Below, piece by piece: positions 24,468-34,389 of a stretch of DNA of 64,000 nt. A program made the translations under genes and the position numbers. Location of the stretch: the NCBI RefSeq assembly GCF_017591435.1, contig NC_059292.1:24783543-24847542 (forward strand), in the 5' to 3' direction. The DNA is from Portunus trituberculatus (Eukaryota; Arthropoda; Malacostraca; Decapoda; Portunidae). Each line of letters starts with the position of its first letter. Positions within the stretch are counted from its first letter, which is position 1. Under the pieces are notes generated by a model that saw only the letters and a list, made by a program, of their open reading frames with translations, was not told the DNA's origin and did no database searches.

Positions 24468-25129
24468 ATGGACCATCTAATAAGGGATAAACCAGATATT
24501 ATGTGTATAGTGGACACTGAATTGAGACGGAATATACAAATAGATTGGTTTGGAGGGGGAAATTATAGAATGTGGAGAAAAGATAGAGTGAATAAAAGTG
24601 GAGGTGGAACAATTGTGTTAACAAGAAAAGACTTAATAGTGCAAAATGTGTGCCTTGGAGGAGACGAGGAGGAAGTGGTGGGTGTGGTGGTGACTGGTGG
24701 AAGGCAAGATATCAATATTGTAACTGTGTATGTACCACCAAAAACAAGTGCATGGTCAAACGAACAGTATAATAGTATGGTGGAAAGCACATTGGAAAGA
24801 ATGAGAAATGAAGCTGCAAAGAAAGCAAAAATGGTTATAGTTGGAGATTTCAACTGTAAAGACATCAATTGGGAAGAATTTGAAGTGGGAATGGTGGAGA
24901 ATGGGGTGAGCAGCTATTAAATTATGCTGGGAAATTTGATGACACAATGGTGAGGCATCCAACAAAGGAAGGAGAGGTGATGCCCGTCGAGACTGGACTT
25001 GATATTACAAAAGGAGTAATTCTAGAAAATGAGATTGAGCATGAGTGTCCTTTGGGGAAGAGTGATCATGAATTATTGAAATTTGAGGTAAAGGTGGGGT
25101 TCAGCAAAGATACAAGGAGGAATGCCTAA
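24468..25129 (+). pseudogene. LINE-1f APE endonuclease (copy A)
   Basis: The first open piece (24468-24920) begins DHLIRDKPDIMCIVDTELRR, where the E of 'TE-LR' is the catalytic glutamate of APE nucleases. It then has GGGTIVLTRKDLIVQN, VYVPPKTSAWSNEQ and GDFNCKDINW. A small break near 24910 shifts to the second piece (24947-25129) with ECPLGKSDHELLKFEV. All main motifs survive, but the frame is interrupted. Confidence 0.82.
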
Positions 25130-25463
25130 ATTATGCTAAGGGAACATATAAGGAGTTGAGAAATTATTTTGGAAATGTGGATTGGTCCGAAATGTACCAG
25201 GAAACAAACATGCAGTTAAAATATGAAAAATTTATGGAAATATATAGTGAGGCTGCAGAGAACTTTGTGCCAAAATATATTAAGAAAAACTTAAAGGGAG
25301 ATCAATGGTTTAACAAAATGTGATAAGGCAAAAAGGAGAAGGAAAAGCATGGGAAAAATACAAGAGAAATAATGAGGAAGTGGAGAGAGAAGCATATAGG
25401 AATGCAAGAAATAAATATGTTCAAGTGAGAAGAAGGGCATAACAAGAATTTGAACAGAGAATA

Positions 25464-27115
25464 GTGGAGAATTGTGAAAGTGATCCCAAAATGTTTTATA
25501 AACTCATCAATGGTAAATTACAGAAAAAAGAAACAGTTGATAAATTAAAGGTTGGAGATTACATATATGAAGATACAAGTGTCATTGTTGAAAAATTGAA
25601 TGAAAATTTCTGCAAAGTATTCACAGAAGAAACACAATTCAATAGATGGAGGTTACCTGTGACAAGATGGATGCAAGAAATTATAGTAACAAAGTGACAT
25701 TGCAAAAGTTTTGAGTCAGTTAGATGTTAACAAGGCAATGGGACCAGATGGTGTGTCTGGAAGAATGTTAAAAGAATGTCAAGAGCAGTTGCTAGATCCA
25801 ATTTTAGATTTAACAAGAACATCTATCAACACGGGACAGGTGCCAGTAGAATGGAAAAGGGCAAATGTAGTACCAATTTACAAAAGTGGATGTCGCATGG
25901 AACCATTGAATTATAGACCTGTTTCATTGACCAGCATTATGTGTAAGATATGTGAAGAAGTGATCAAAACCAAGTGGTGAGTTCCTGGAAAACAAGAAAT
26001 ACTAAGTGAGAAACAGTTTGGCTTTAGAAAAGGAAATCGTGTATCATATTTGCTGTGTTTCTACTCAAGAGTGGTGATATTTTACAAGAGAGGGATGGAT
26101 GGGTTGATTGTGTATACTACACTTAAAAAGCATTTGATAAAGTACCACATAACAGATTGATGTGGAAGTTAAGTAGTATTGGAGGAATAAGGAAATCTGA
26201 CAGATGGATGAGAAATTATTTGAGGGTAGAGAAATGAGGACGGTAGTGAAGGAGTGAAGTCAGAGTGGAGGAAGGTAACCAGTGGAGTTCCCAAGGTTGT
26301 GCTTGGCATCATGTTCCTGATCTATATAGGTGACATACCAGATTGAGTGAGAAGTTATATGAATATGTTTGCAGATGATGCAAAGATTATGAGGAGAGTG
26401 AGGAATATGCATGACTGTAATATACTGCAGAAGGACTTGGACAAAATATATGAATGGAGCAGGACGTGGCAAATGGAATTCAACACCAACAAAAGCTGTG
26501 TAATGAGAATGGGTAGAAGTAAATATAGACCACATAAGGACTACCAGCTGGGGGGAAGACTATAATTGAAGTCAGTGAAGAAAAGACTTGGGAGTGACTG
26601 TACAGAGTAATCTGTCTCCAGAAAAGCACATTAATAGAATATTTGGAAAAACGTATAGCATGCTCCTAAGTATAGGATGGGCATTTAATTACCTGGACGG
26701 GAACATGATAAAGAAAATATTGACAACCCTGATTAGGCCACAGTTGGAATATGCATCAGTAATTTGGTCACCATACATGAAGAAACATGTCAAGAAACTG
26801 GAAAGCGTACAGAGGTTAGCAACAAGAATGATAGCAGACTTTAAGAAGGTACCGTATGAGGAGAGGTTAAATAGGCTGGAATTAAGCATGTTGGAAGAAA
26901 GAAGAGTCAGAGGGGATGTGATAACAATGTTCAAAATAGTACATGGAGTGGACATATTGGATAGGGAGAACCTGATCATGATGGCATCCAGTAATTACCT
27001 AAGAGGACACCCTAAGAAAATACTGAAAGATTCCTGCACGAGCGACATCAAGAAGTATAGCTTTCCGTATCGGAGCATTGATGCATGGAACAAACTGAGC
27101 GTGGATATGGTGTGT
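25464..27115 (+). pseudogene. LINE-1f reverse transcriptase (copy A), broken
   Basis: Fragments in order: 25464-25697 (FYKLINGKLQKKETVDKLK, linker); 25711-25980 (KAMGPDGVSGRMLKE, PLNYRPVSLTSIMCKICE); a stop-laden stretch; 26347-26565 (MNMFADDAKIMRRVRNMHD, WQMEFNTNKSCVMRMGRSK); 26588-27115 (LSPEKHINRIFGKTYSMLL, LEYASVIWSPYMKKHVKKLE, DIKKYSFPYRSIDAWNKLS). FADD is retained. At least four breaks. Confidence 0.82.
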
Positions 27116-27545
27116 GGAGAGACTACAAAAAATGGCTACAAGAATGGTTCCAGAATTTGAAGGGATGACATATGAGGAGAGACTAAAAGTCATGGATCTA
27201 CCAACCCTGGAACAAAGAAGGGAGAGAGGAGACCTGATACAAGTTTATAAATTGATCAACGGAATGGACCAAGTGGATAATGAGAAACTGATCCTGAGAG
27301 AAGAATATGACATCCGAAGCACAAGATCGCATAGTAAAAAGCTGAGAAAAGGAAGATGTCTGAGAGATATTAGAAAATATAGTTTCCCGCAGAGATGTAT
27401 TGAGACGTGGAACAGTTTAAATGAAGAAGTAGTGTCTACAACGAGTGTGCATACTTTTAAAGTAAGATTGGATAAATGTAGATATGGAGACGGGGCCACA
27501 CGAGCATAAAGCCCAGGCCCTGTAAAACTACAACTAGGTACGACT
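27115..27545 (+). mobile_element. LINE-1f 3' fragment of the B subfamily, fused to copy A
   Basis: From GAGACTACAAAAAATGGCTA the sequence is almost identical to 29525-29945. It encodes FEGMTYEERLKVMDLPTLEQ, INGMDQVDNEKLILREEYD, DIRKYSFPQRCIETWNSLNE, then CTGTAAAACTACAACTAGGT and the short tail AAATATACACAC. It is a 5'-truncated copy or a recombination product. Confidence 0.85.
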
Positions 27546-27642
27546 AGGTAAATATACACACACACACACTACTAAAATCACAAGCAGCAACAGAAGAAAT
27601 ATTATATAGAACAACAAAACTTAGAGAAACAGAAGGCTGCAA

Positions 27643-27718
<76 letters not shown>

Positions 27719-29945
27719 AAAAATATAAATGAGGAAGAAAGGAAGAGGTACAATGAACTGGCAGCATTAGTAAGGGAAAAAAATGATGAAAGGTCAGAAG
27801 AGGAAAAAAAGACATTTTTTTTTTTAGAATTCTAGGAGACAGGATAAGGAAATGGTATATAAACGAGAAGGAAGAGAAAAAAGTGGAACAAGTGATAAAG
27901 GCAAGAGACTAAAAATGATGTATACAAACATAGACTGGGTTTTATCAAGTAAATTAGAATTAAGAGATTACATAAAGAAAGAAAATCTGGATATTGTATG
28001 CCTGGCCTAAACAAAACTAAATGAGGCAATCAAAATAAACTTGGATAATAGGTATAATGTATGGAGAAGAGACAGAGGGGGTAAAGGAGGAAGAAGAGTC
28101 ATGATAATGTTAAGGAAGGAGATAGTGATAAACCAAGTGGAATATGGGTAAGGAAAAGCAGAAGTATTGTATATTAAGATACATATTAATAAAAAAGAGT
28201 TAACAATCATTGTAACATATGTGCCACCAAAAACAAATTCATGGACCAATCAAGAATATAAAGACATGATAGATGACACAATAAGGAGTCTAACGAGAAT
28301 CGTTAAAGAAAGGAGAAAAGTGATATTAGTAGGAGATTTCAACTGTAAAGAAGTGGACTGGGAAAATTATGAAAGTGGTATGGGTGAAGAAGCCTGGGGA
28401 GAAAGATTCCTGAACCTAATGATAGACAATAATGATGGACCAGAGAGTAAAGGAATGCACAAGATTCAGAGTAAACGACGAGCCGGAAAGATTGGATCTA
28501 ATTTTTACAAGGGGTATACAAATGAATGATGATATAAGATATAAGTGCCCATTGGGAAAGAGTGACCATTTAATATTAGAAATGGATATAGAAGAGGGAA
28601 AGGAAGATAGAGACGATTCATACAAAGGAGACCGATTAAATTACAGAAAGGCTGATATTGAGAATATCAAGAACTATTTTAAAAACTTAAACTGAGAGGA
28701 GATGGAAAACTCAGAGATGATGCAAGAGAAGTATAACTTATGTTTGGAAATATACAAATTAGGAGCCAGGGAATATGTTCTGAAATATAGACCTAAAGAA
28801 GATGGAAAGAAAGATTGGTTTAATGCAAAATGTGCTAGGGCAAAGGAGAAAAGAGATGGAGCATGGAAAAGGTGGAGGAGAAATAGAAATCCAGTAAATA
28901 AGGAAAATTTCAAGGCAGTGAGAAATGAATATGTTATGGTGAGGAAGGAAGAGGAACAGAACTTTGAAAAGGACATTGTTGAAAAATGTAAGGAGCAACC
29001 AAAATTGTTATACAGATTCATAAATGGAAAAATTATGCATAAAGAAACAATAGAAAGGTTAAAAGGAGAGAAGGGGATAGTGGAAGACCCAAAAAGTATG
29101 GCAGAACTATTAAATAATAAATTCCAGGAGGAGGATTGTGAAACACTGCAAGAAGACCTAAATAAGATCTGGTAATGGAGTAAAAAGTGGGAAATGGAAT
29201 TCAATGTGAACAAAAGCCATGTCATGGAAATGGGAAAGAGTGAAAGACGACCTGTGGTAATCTATAAGATGGGAGATGGAGTAGAACTAGAGAAAGTAAA
29301 AAAGGAAAAGGACTTAGGGGTTATGATGGAAGAAAACAATCAACCAGTAAGCCATATTGATAGAATTTTTAGAGAAACATATAATTTGCTAAGGAATATT
29401 GGAGTAGCATTTCACTACATCGACAAAGAAATGATGAAGAAATTGATAAGTACTATAATAAGACCCAGATTGGAATATGCAGGAGTAGTGTGGACCCCTC
29501 ATAAAAAGAAACACATAAGAAAGTTGGAGAGACTACAAAAAAATGGCTACAAGAATGGTTCCAGAATTTGAAGGGATGACATATGAGGAGAGACTAAAGG
29601 CTATGGATTTGCCAACCCTGGAACAAAGAAGGGAGAGAGATCTGATACAAGTTTATAAATTGATCAACGGAATGGACCAAGTGGATAATGAGAAACTGAT
29701 CCTGAGAGAAGAATATGACATTCGAAGCACAAGATCGCATAGTAAAAGCTGAGAAAGGAAGATGTCTGAGAGATGTTAAAAATATAGTTTCCATAAAGAT
29801 GTATTGAGACGTGGAACAGTTTAAATGAAGAAGTAGTGTCTGCAACAAGTGTGCATACTTTTAAAGTAAGATTGGATAAGTGTAGATATGGAGACGGGGC
29901 CACACGAGCATAAAGCCCAGGCCCTGTAAAACTACAACTAGGTAA
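27546..29945 (+). mobile_element. LINE-1f copy B with internal deletion of the RT core
   Basis: It begins with ORF1 C-terminal sequence (NEEERKRYNELAALVREK, interrupted by (TA)n at 27643-27714). It continues with the endonuclease (28167-28695: TYVPPKTNSWTNQEYKDM, ILVGDFNCKEVDWENYESG, KCPLGKSDHLILEM) and the linker (28702-29130). At about 29130 LLNNKFQE is joined directly to DCETLQEDLNKIW, so the region from the first RT motif through FADD is missing. The 3' part (29194-29900) has the usual LEYAGVVWTPHKKKHIRKLE and the CAACTAGGTAAATAC-(CA)n end. Confidence 0.88.
27643..27714. repeat. (TA)n microsatellite inside LINE copy B
   Basis: Pure TA tract within ORF1-type sequence of copy B. Confidence 0.95.
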
Positions 29946-30053
<108 letters not shown>

Positions 30054-30133
30054 AATTTATTTGATTACATTGACTGATAAACTGCCATTAGTTGTTAAGG
30101 AAGCTTTCCTTGAATTTCACTTTTTCTCTACAG

Positions 30134-30212
30134 GATAGTGATGTGGTATACTCTCACAGTCTCAAGGCTTTTGGTGTCCGTCCTAAGCTTGACTATGAAC
30201 CTGCGTCTTGTG
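30134..30212 (+). CDS. FBXO30: F-box protein (FBXO30/40-like), exon C
   Basis: The acceptor TTTTTCTCTACAG precedes GAT; the exon reads DSDVVYSHSLKAFGVRPKLD and YEPASC, and ends one base into a codon before GTAAGT. At 79 nt it is short, but it joins exon B (phase 0) and exon D (phase 1) without breaking the frame. It probably continues the linker ahead of the F-box. LINE tail sequence lies within 90 bp of its acceptor, so intron insertions have come close to the exon. Confidence 0.78.
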
Positions 30213-30590
30213 GTAAGTACAGTATACTTACATCACTATTCATTATGTATACCTGAATTGTTTTAATCAGATTCTAAGTTTATCATTAAATTGGTTTCTC
30301 ATTGGTAAGAAAAATATGCAGACTGCCATAATTCAGTGCTTACAGACCAAAAAAAGGAATAAGGAAGGAGACGGAAGAATTCTAAAAGCATATTTATCTG
30401 TGATTTTTTTTTTGTACAAACTGACAGAACATTTGCTTCAATCCTCAGTTTTGTACTTCATTTCATTTTCTAAAAATTGTGTATTTCTCAAAAACACAGA
30501 AAACAATCAGGTATTTTTACAGGCCTACTGGCAAGGATGAAAATAAAGAGAAGAAAGTCATTCAGTAGGTGTAACACTTTGTTTCAACAG

Positions 30591-30819
30591 GTGGGTTACC
30601 CAGGTCTCGTTCCCCAAGTGTAGAGAAGACCACCAGCGCCTTGGGCCAAATGCGCCTCACTCCAGTTCAGAAAGGAAAAAAGACTGGATCAGCCTCAGCA
30701 AAGCACAAAAATATAAACTTTGAAGCTGCAACAGAACAATACCTTGCATCCAGCACTCATTTAACATATCTGCCAGTTGAGGTGCTCCAGAAGATAGCTG
30801 TTTACCTTGATGGATACAG
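30591..30819 (+). CDS. FBXO30: F-box protein (FBXO30/40-like), exon D (start of F-box)
   Basis: After GTTTCAACAG the exon reads GLPRSRSPSVEKTTSALGQM (Ser/Arg-rich linker), KKTGSASAKHKN, FEAATEQYLASSTHLTYL and then PVEVLQKIAVYLDGY. The last segment is the first half of the F-box and is very close to the 'LPVEVLQKIAVYLDSF' consensus I know from vertebrate FBXO30 and FBXO40. The F-box binds SKP1 in SCF ubiquitin ligases. It ends in phase 2 before GTAATT. The split Ser/Arg codon is completed by exon E 9.8 kb away, so the F-box is interrupted by a large intron. Confidence 0.92.
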
Positions 30820-30972
30820 GTAATTGTTTTTGAATATGTTAAAGGATCCACCAGTATTGTGTCACATGTATTGTGTAATACTTCAGTGGTAGTATACTCA
30901 TCCATTTATACCTACTGAATCAGGGAACTGGAACATATGCAGTTGTTGAAAGCTAGTATGTCTGCTGGCCTG
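30820..30972 (+). other. Start of the 9.8-kb intron inside the F-box
   Basis: The donor GTAATT is followed by AT-rich sequence. From about 30973 to 31255 a stretch starting AAGGCTGTTTCACACCGG resembles a Harbinger- or hAT-type terminus, but no partner end was found. Confidence 0.5.
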
Positions 30973-31259
30973 CTTAAGGCTGTTTCACACCGGAGACGAG
31001 ACACCTGATGCATGCAGTGAGAAGCTGCATGGCATAAAATTGCCTCTGTGTATTTCCAATAGGAGTGTTCACACTGGATACAAAACTTTCTGGCTCATGC
31101 CTGCCACAATGCACATACCAATTCCAAGATTGCCAGGTAGGCAATTTTTCTGGCCATAGCATTGATGACTCATGCCCCTTTGGGTCTCCCACCCTTGTGT
31201 TTTCGTCTCAAGAGGCCCTACATTTTTCTGACCACAGTGACCAACCTTCAAACAAAGAT

Positions 31260-32476
31260 AGCATTAATAACTCCTCCTCCTCCTCCTCCTCAGCCTCTTA
31301 TTTCTCTATCGTAGAAGTGTCTCTTTCCCTCAGATCCTTTTCTAGAATACTCCACAAGTTCTCTATGGGGTTGAGGTCTGGACTGTTGCTTGGCCAATCA
31401 GGAATATACTCAATCTCATTATCCTGGAGCCAGTTTTTGATGGAGTGTGCTCTGTGTGCTGGGGCACTGTCATGCATGAGGATCTCAGTACCACTGTTCA
31501 CAAAACACTCCCCCAAATTTTCTTCCAAAATGTTAGGATAAACTTGCTGGTTTACCATGACATTCCTCTGGAGCACCACTAATGGCCCCTTACCCCAATA
31601 CCCGAAAGCACCCCATACCATAAGGGATGGAGGGTGTTTTACTGTAAGGGCACAATACTTGGGATCATCCCTGTTGACACCCTTCCTCACCCACACTCTC
31701 TTTCCCTTCGTGTCACTCACTATGAATAATGACTCGTCAGTCCACAGGACACTGTGCCACTCTTCTAAGGGCCACTCCAAATATTTCTTAGCAAATGCTT
31801 TGCGAGATTTCTTTTGTTTATCAATTAAAGCGTGTTTTCTACGTGCCGCCACTTTTTTGTAATCGAGTCGCTTGTGGAGTGCGCTAGACACAGTTCTAAT
31901 GGTCACATCACCAAGCAACTGGGGATTTTCCTCCTTAAGTTTCCTTGCTGTAAGGGTGGGAGTGACATCCATGCACCGCTTCAGGACTCCGAGCGAAGTT
32001 TCATTAATTTTCGTTGGTCTGCCAATACTCTTACCAGGAATGGGCGCTTGACCACTCGGAGACACTTTGAACTTAGCAACCAAGTGACGAACACTTCGCT
32101 CACTCACACCGGTTTCTTTCACTATGTCCTTTGTTTGAAGGCCTAGTTTGTGACACTGAATCACACTGATCCTAGTATCACGATCAAGGGGCTTCCCACT
32201 CATGAGGGATGGATGTCAGACACGATAAAGTAAAGTAGACTTTAATCTCTGCTAATCGCGTGGGAGAGCGGCAGCGGTCAAACAACAGATCCCCACTGAT
32301 GTCTTGATTGATACTGAAACACGGTGTCTATTGCAACTGATGAGTGAGTGATGGGGTGAGGTTACTATGTAGTCAATTACCCACGGGGCATTTTTCCTTA
32401 AGTGAGAAATAGATGGTGCCAAATACGGAAATAAAGGCTGGCTGGCCTCCTACCTGGCCAGCCTTTCTTTCCTCCA

Positions 32477-32478
<2 letters not shown>
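31260..32478 (-). mobile_element. Tc1-like DNA transposon, one end missing
   Basis: The 5' end (minus orientation) starts CAGTGGAGGAAAGAAAGG at 32478, next to TA repeat. It contains a palindromic block (GGCTGGCCAGG/CCTGGCCAGCC). The transposase follows at 32203. The other end is not found: sequence becomes (TCC)n at 31264-31294 just after the last transposase codon. Confidence 0.85.
31298..32203 (-). pseudogene. Tc1-like transposase, 301 codons uninterrupted, C-terminus truncated
   Basis: One frame with a plausible ATG start (MSGKPLDRDTRISVIQCHKL). The paired-type helix-turn-helix spans about residues 10-50, a GRPTKI AT-hook-like motif is at 61-66, and a second HTH at 75-115. The DDE nuclease has WTDES (Asp156), MHDSAPAH (Asp245) and SPDLNPIENLW (Glu281). 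By my count 35 residues lie between the second Asp and Glu. There are no internal stops, unusual in this window, so the copy is relatively young. The reading ends STIEK-stop in simple-repeat sequence, about 40 residues short of usual Tc1 transposases, and one terminal repeat is missing; activity is unlikely. Confidence 0.9.

Positions 32479-32565
<87 letters not shown>
32479..32565. repeat. (TA)n microsatellite between a Tc1 end and a Tigger end
   Basis: Pure TA, with the CAGTGGAGG terminus of the Tc1-like element on the left (inverse) and CAGGCAACCCCCACC of Tigger T1c on the right. Confidence 0.96.
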
Positions 32566-32568
<3 letters not shown>

Positions 32569-33378
32569 GCAACCCCCACCAACGAAGGGGTTACATTCCT
32601 AAAAGACCCTTCGTTAAGCGAATTTTCGTTAAGCAAACCAATTATAACAAGTTTGACCCCTGACTTGAACTTTCATTGAGAGTAAACAAAGCTAGAGTGC
32701 ATCATAGTACAGTAAAATGTTTAATGAAAGTAAAAATTATGAAGTTAAACATTTAAGGAGTTTAGTTTAAGACTAAGTTATTATAATGTACACTAATGTA
32801 TGTATGTAAGTAACTTTATAATGTTGATGATCTTAAATTTATGAAGGGAGGGAGAGTGGAGCGGGAAATACGCTAGCTGGCAACCTTTGGAATGTAAACA
32901 AAGGGCACATCATTCTACCGCATACAAATCTTATGTACCACATTTCCACAAGGCTTTCCATTTTATCCATTGCAGAGTCACGAGTTCAGGCGGTTCTTTT
33001 AGCTTGCAAGGGAGATATGATCTCACCAGCCTTCTTAATAGAGTCTGCTGACTTGAAAATGGTAGACAGTAGATGGAGTCAGGCCATGGTGGGAAGCAAT
33101 GCTATTAGTTTTCTCACCTCTCTCATGTCTGTGAATAATATCCAGCTTCACTTCGAGAGTAAGAGACTTCCTGGTCTTCTTAGCAACGTTAGGCGACATT
33201 ACAGGGCGTTTTGGTGGCATGTAGAACGAGGGAAGACGAGCTGCTGCTGACGCTGTTATTGTTTTGAACTAGGGGAGTGATTGATGCGTGTTTTGTCCAC
33301 GAGAGGGGTTGGTGTATTCAAAAGCCTGTCGGCTTGTGTGATACGGTGGGGGTTTCAAACTTTGAAAAAATTATCTGG
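32566..33378 (-). mobile_element. Tigger/pogo-like element T1, copy c, right end lost
   Basis: The left terminus is CAGGCAACCCCCACCAACG and the interior matches the copies at 3226 and 10256. Around 33370-33378 (GAAAAAATTATCTGGA) the family sequence stops and GATTTACGCG-type sequence begins, so the right end is replaced or deleted. Confidence 0.82.
33035..33220 (-). pseudogene. Tigger T1 transposase N-terminal fragment
   Basis: MPPKRPVMSPNVAKKTRKSL, then TLEVKLDIIHRHERGEKTNS and IASHHGLTPSTVYHF: the CENP-B-like helix-turn-helix with an intact start codon, followed by a frame break. This is the best-preserved of the T1 starts. No catalytic domain follows. Confidence 0.85.
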
Positions 33379-34389
33379 ATTTACGCGTGTTTGATTTACG
33401 CGTTCTTGTTATAACACGACTGAAAAAATATTATAATTAATTTAATTTGTGCAATCAGTTTGCTTATACGCAATTTGGCCCAACTGCATTTTCAAACTGA
33501 GCGCCAGACGCAATTTCAAACTGCGCGCCAGAGAGTTCCACAGCTGGCCGATAGGTGGGATCTCCAGGGCCGGATCCAAGTAGATTGTTGTCTATGTTGG
33601 TACAGACAACCTCCATAGCAACCTCCTGCTCACATACCAACCTTCGTAAAATAGCATCCACAAAGATTCATTGCTGTTGGCGGGTAGAGGTTGGTAGCCT
33701 GCCTCAAAGTGCTCATTGGCTGCCAGGAGCTGGATCCAAGAAACTTTAACAGCGTCAGAGCAACCTCCTGCCATGAAAGGCATCCATGAACGCTTGGAGG
33801 GACAGTAACGAGGTTGCTGTCAGGTTGCTCTCAGATTGCAGGGAACACCACCTCTTGAGGTGGTGTTACTATCTTATATATGCATTTATGTTCACAAAAC
33901 AACAATTCTATTAGCTTTTTACAAACCTTGCCCCAAGAAAGGATTGTTTTGTAATGCATAAAGTGAAATCTTACATGGAATACCATAAAGTAAAGCAGAG
34001 ATGTGATCGACCACAGATGAGGCAGAGACTCGCGGCGACTCAGCCACTTCTTGTTCTTCTTGTGACCCTTTTAGCTTGCGTGTTGCTTTCACGATGATAT
34101 TTATGTTTCCACTCCTCTATTGCCTGCTATAATGGATATCATATCTTAGTATTCATATACGCTCATGTCATGAGGATAACCTCGACTCCGTGGCACTTTG
34201 CATTTCCCAGTTGTGGGGACCTGAGGAGGTATTATGCTGATTTTCCCCAGAATTATTACTGTTTCCATGTCAGAGACCCATCTCTGTGTGCTAAATGTAT
34301 GACAGAGGTGATAGTGTCTGGTGTGGGGGCATACATTCCTCACTTTTTGTTAACCTACACCTAATCTAAACCTTGCTATACATGATAGA
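33379..34389. other. Repeat fragments, no gene seen
   Basis: Includes GATTTACGCG-like TIR-type sequence (33376-33420) and CAATTTCAAACTGCGCGCCAG repeats (33475-33540). A segment resembling 6925-6995 (GGATCCAAGTAGATTGTTGT...) is also present. Nothing else was recognised. Confidence 0.5.

Larger units (their letters stand above)
23490..27115 (+). mobile_element. LINE-1f copy A, near full length, inactive
   Basis: ORF1 (coiled coil 23520-23809; RNA-binding-type half 23873-24376 with stops). Endonuclease 24420-25129: TYVPP-type sequence VYVPPKTSAWSNEQYN, MVIVGDFNCKDINWEEF, CPLGKSDHELLKFEV. RT 25464-27115: DVNKAMGPDGVSGRMLKECQ, LNYRPVSLTSIMCKICEE, then MNMFADDAKIMRRVRNM, LEYASVIWSPYMKKHVKKLE, KKYSFPYRSIDAWNKLSVDM. 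RT core positions 26000-26330 are broken by stops and small deletions. At 27115 it is cut and the 3' end of a different subfamily begins. Confidence 0.88.

Noticed and set aside
32337..32365. Hammerhead ribozyme core (CTGATGAG) near the Tc1 element
   Set aside because: The matching GAAA segment and flanking stems of a hammerhead were not found nearby; chance occurrence.
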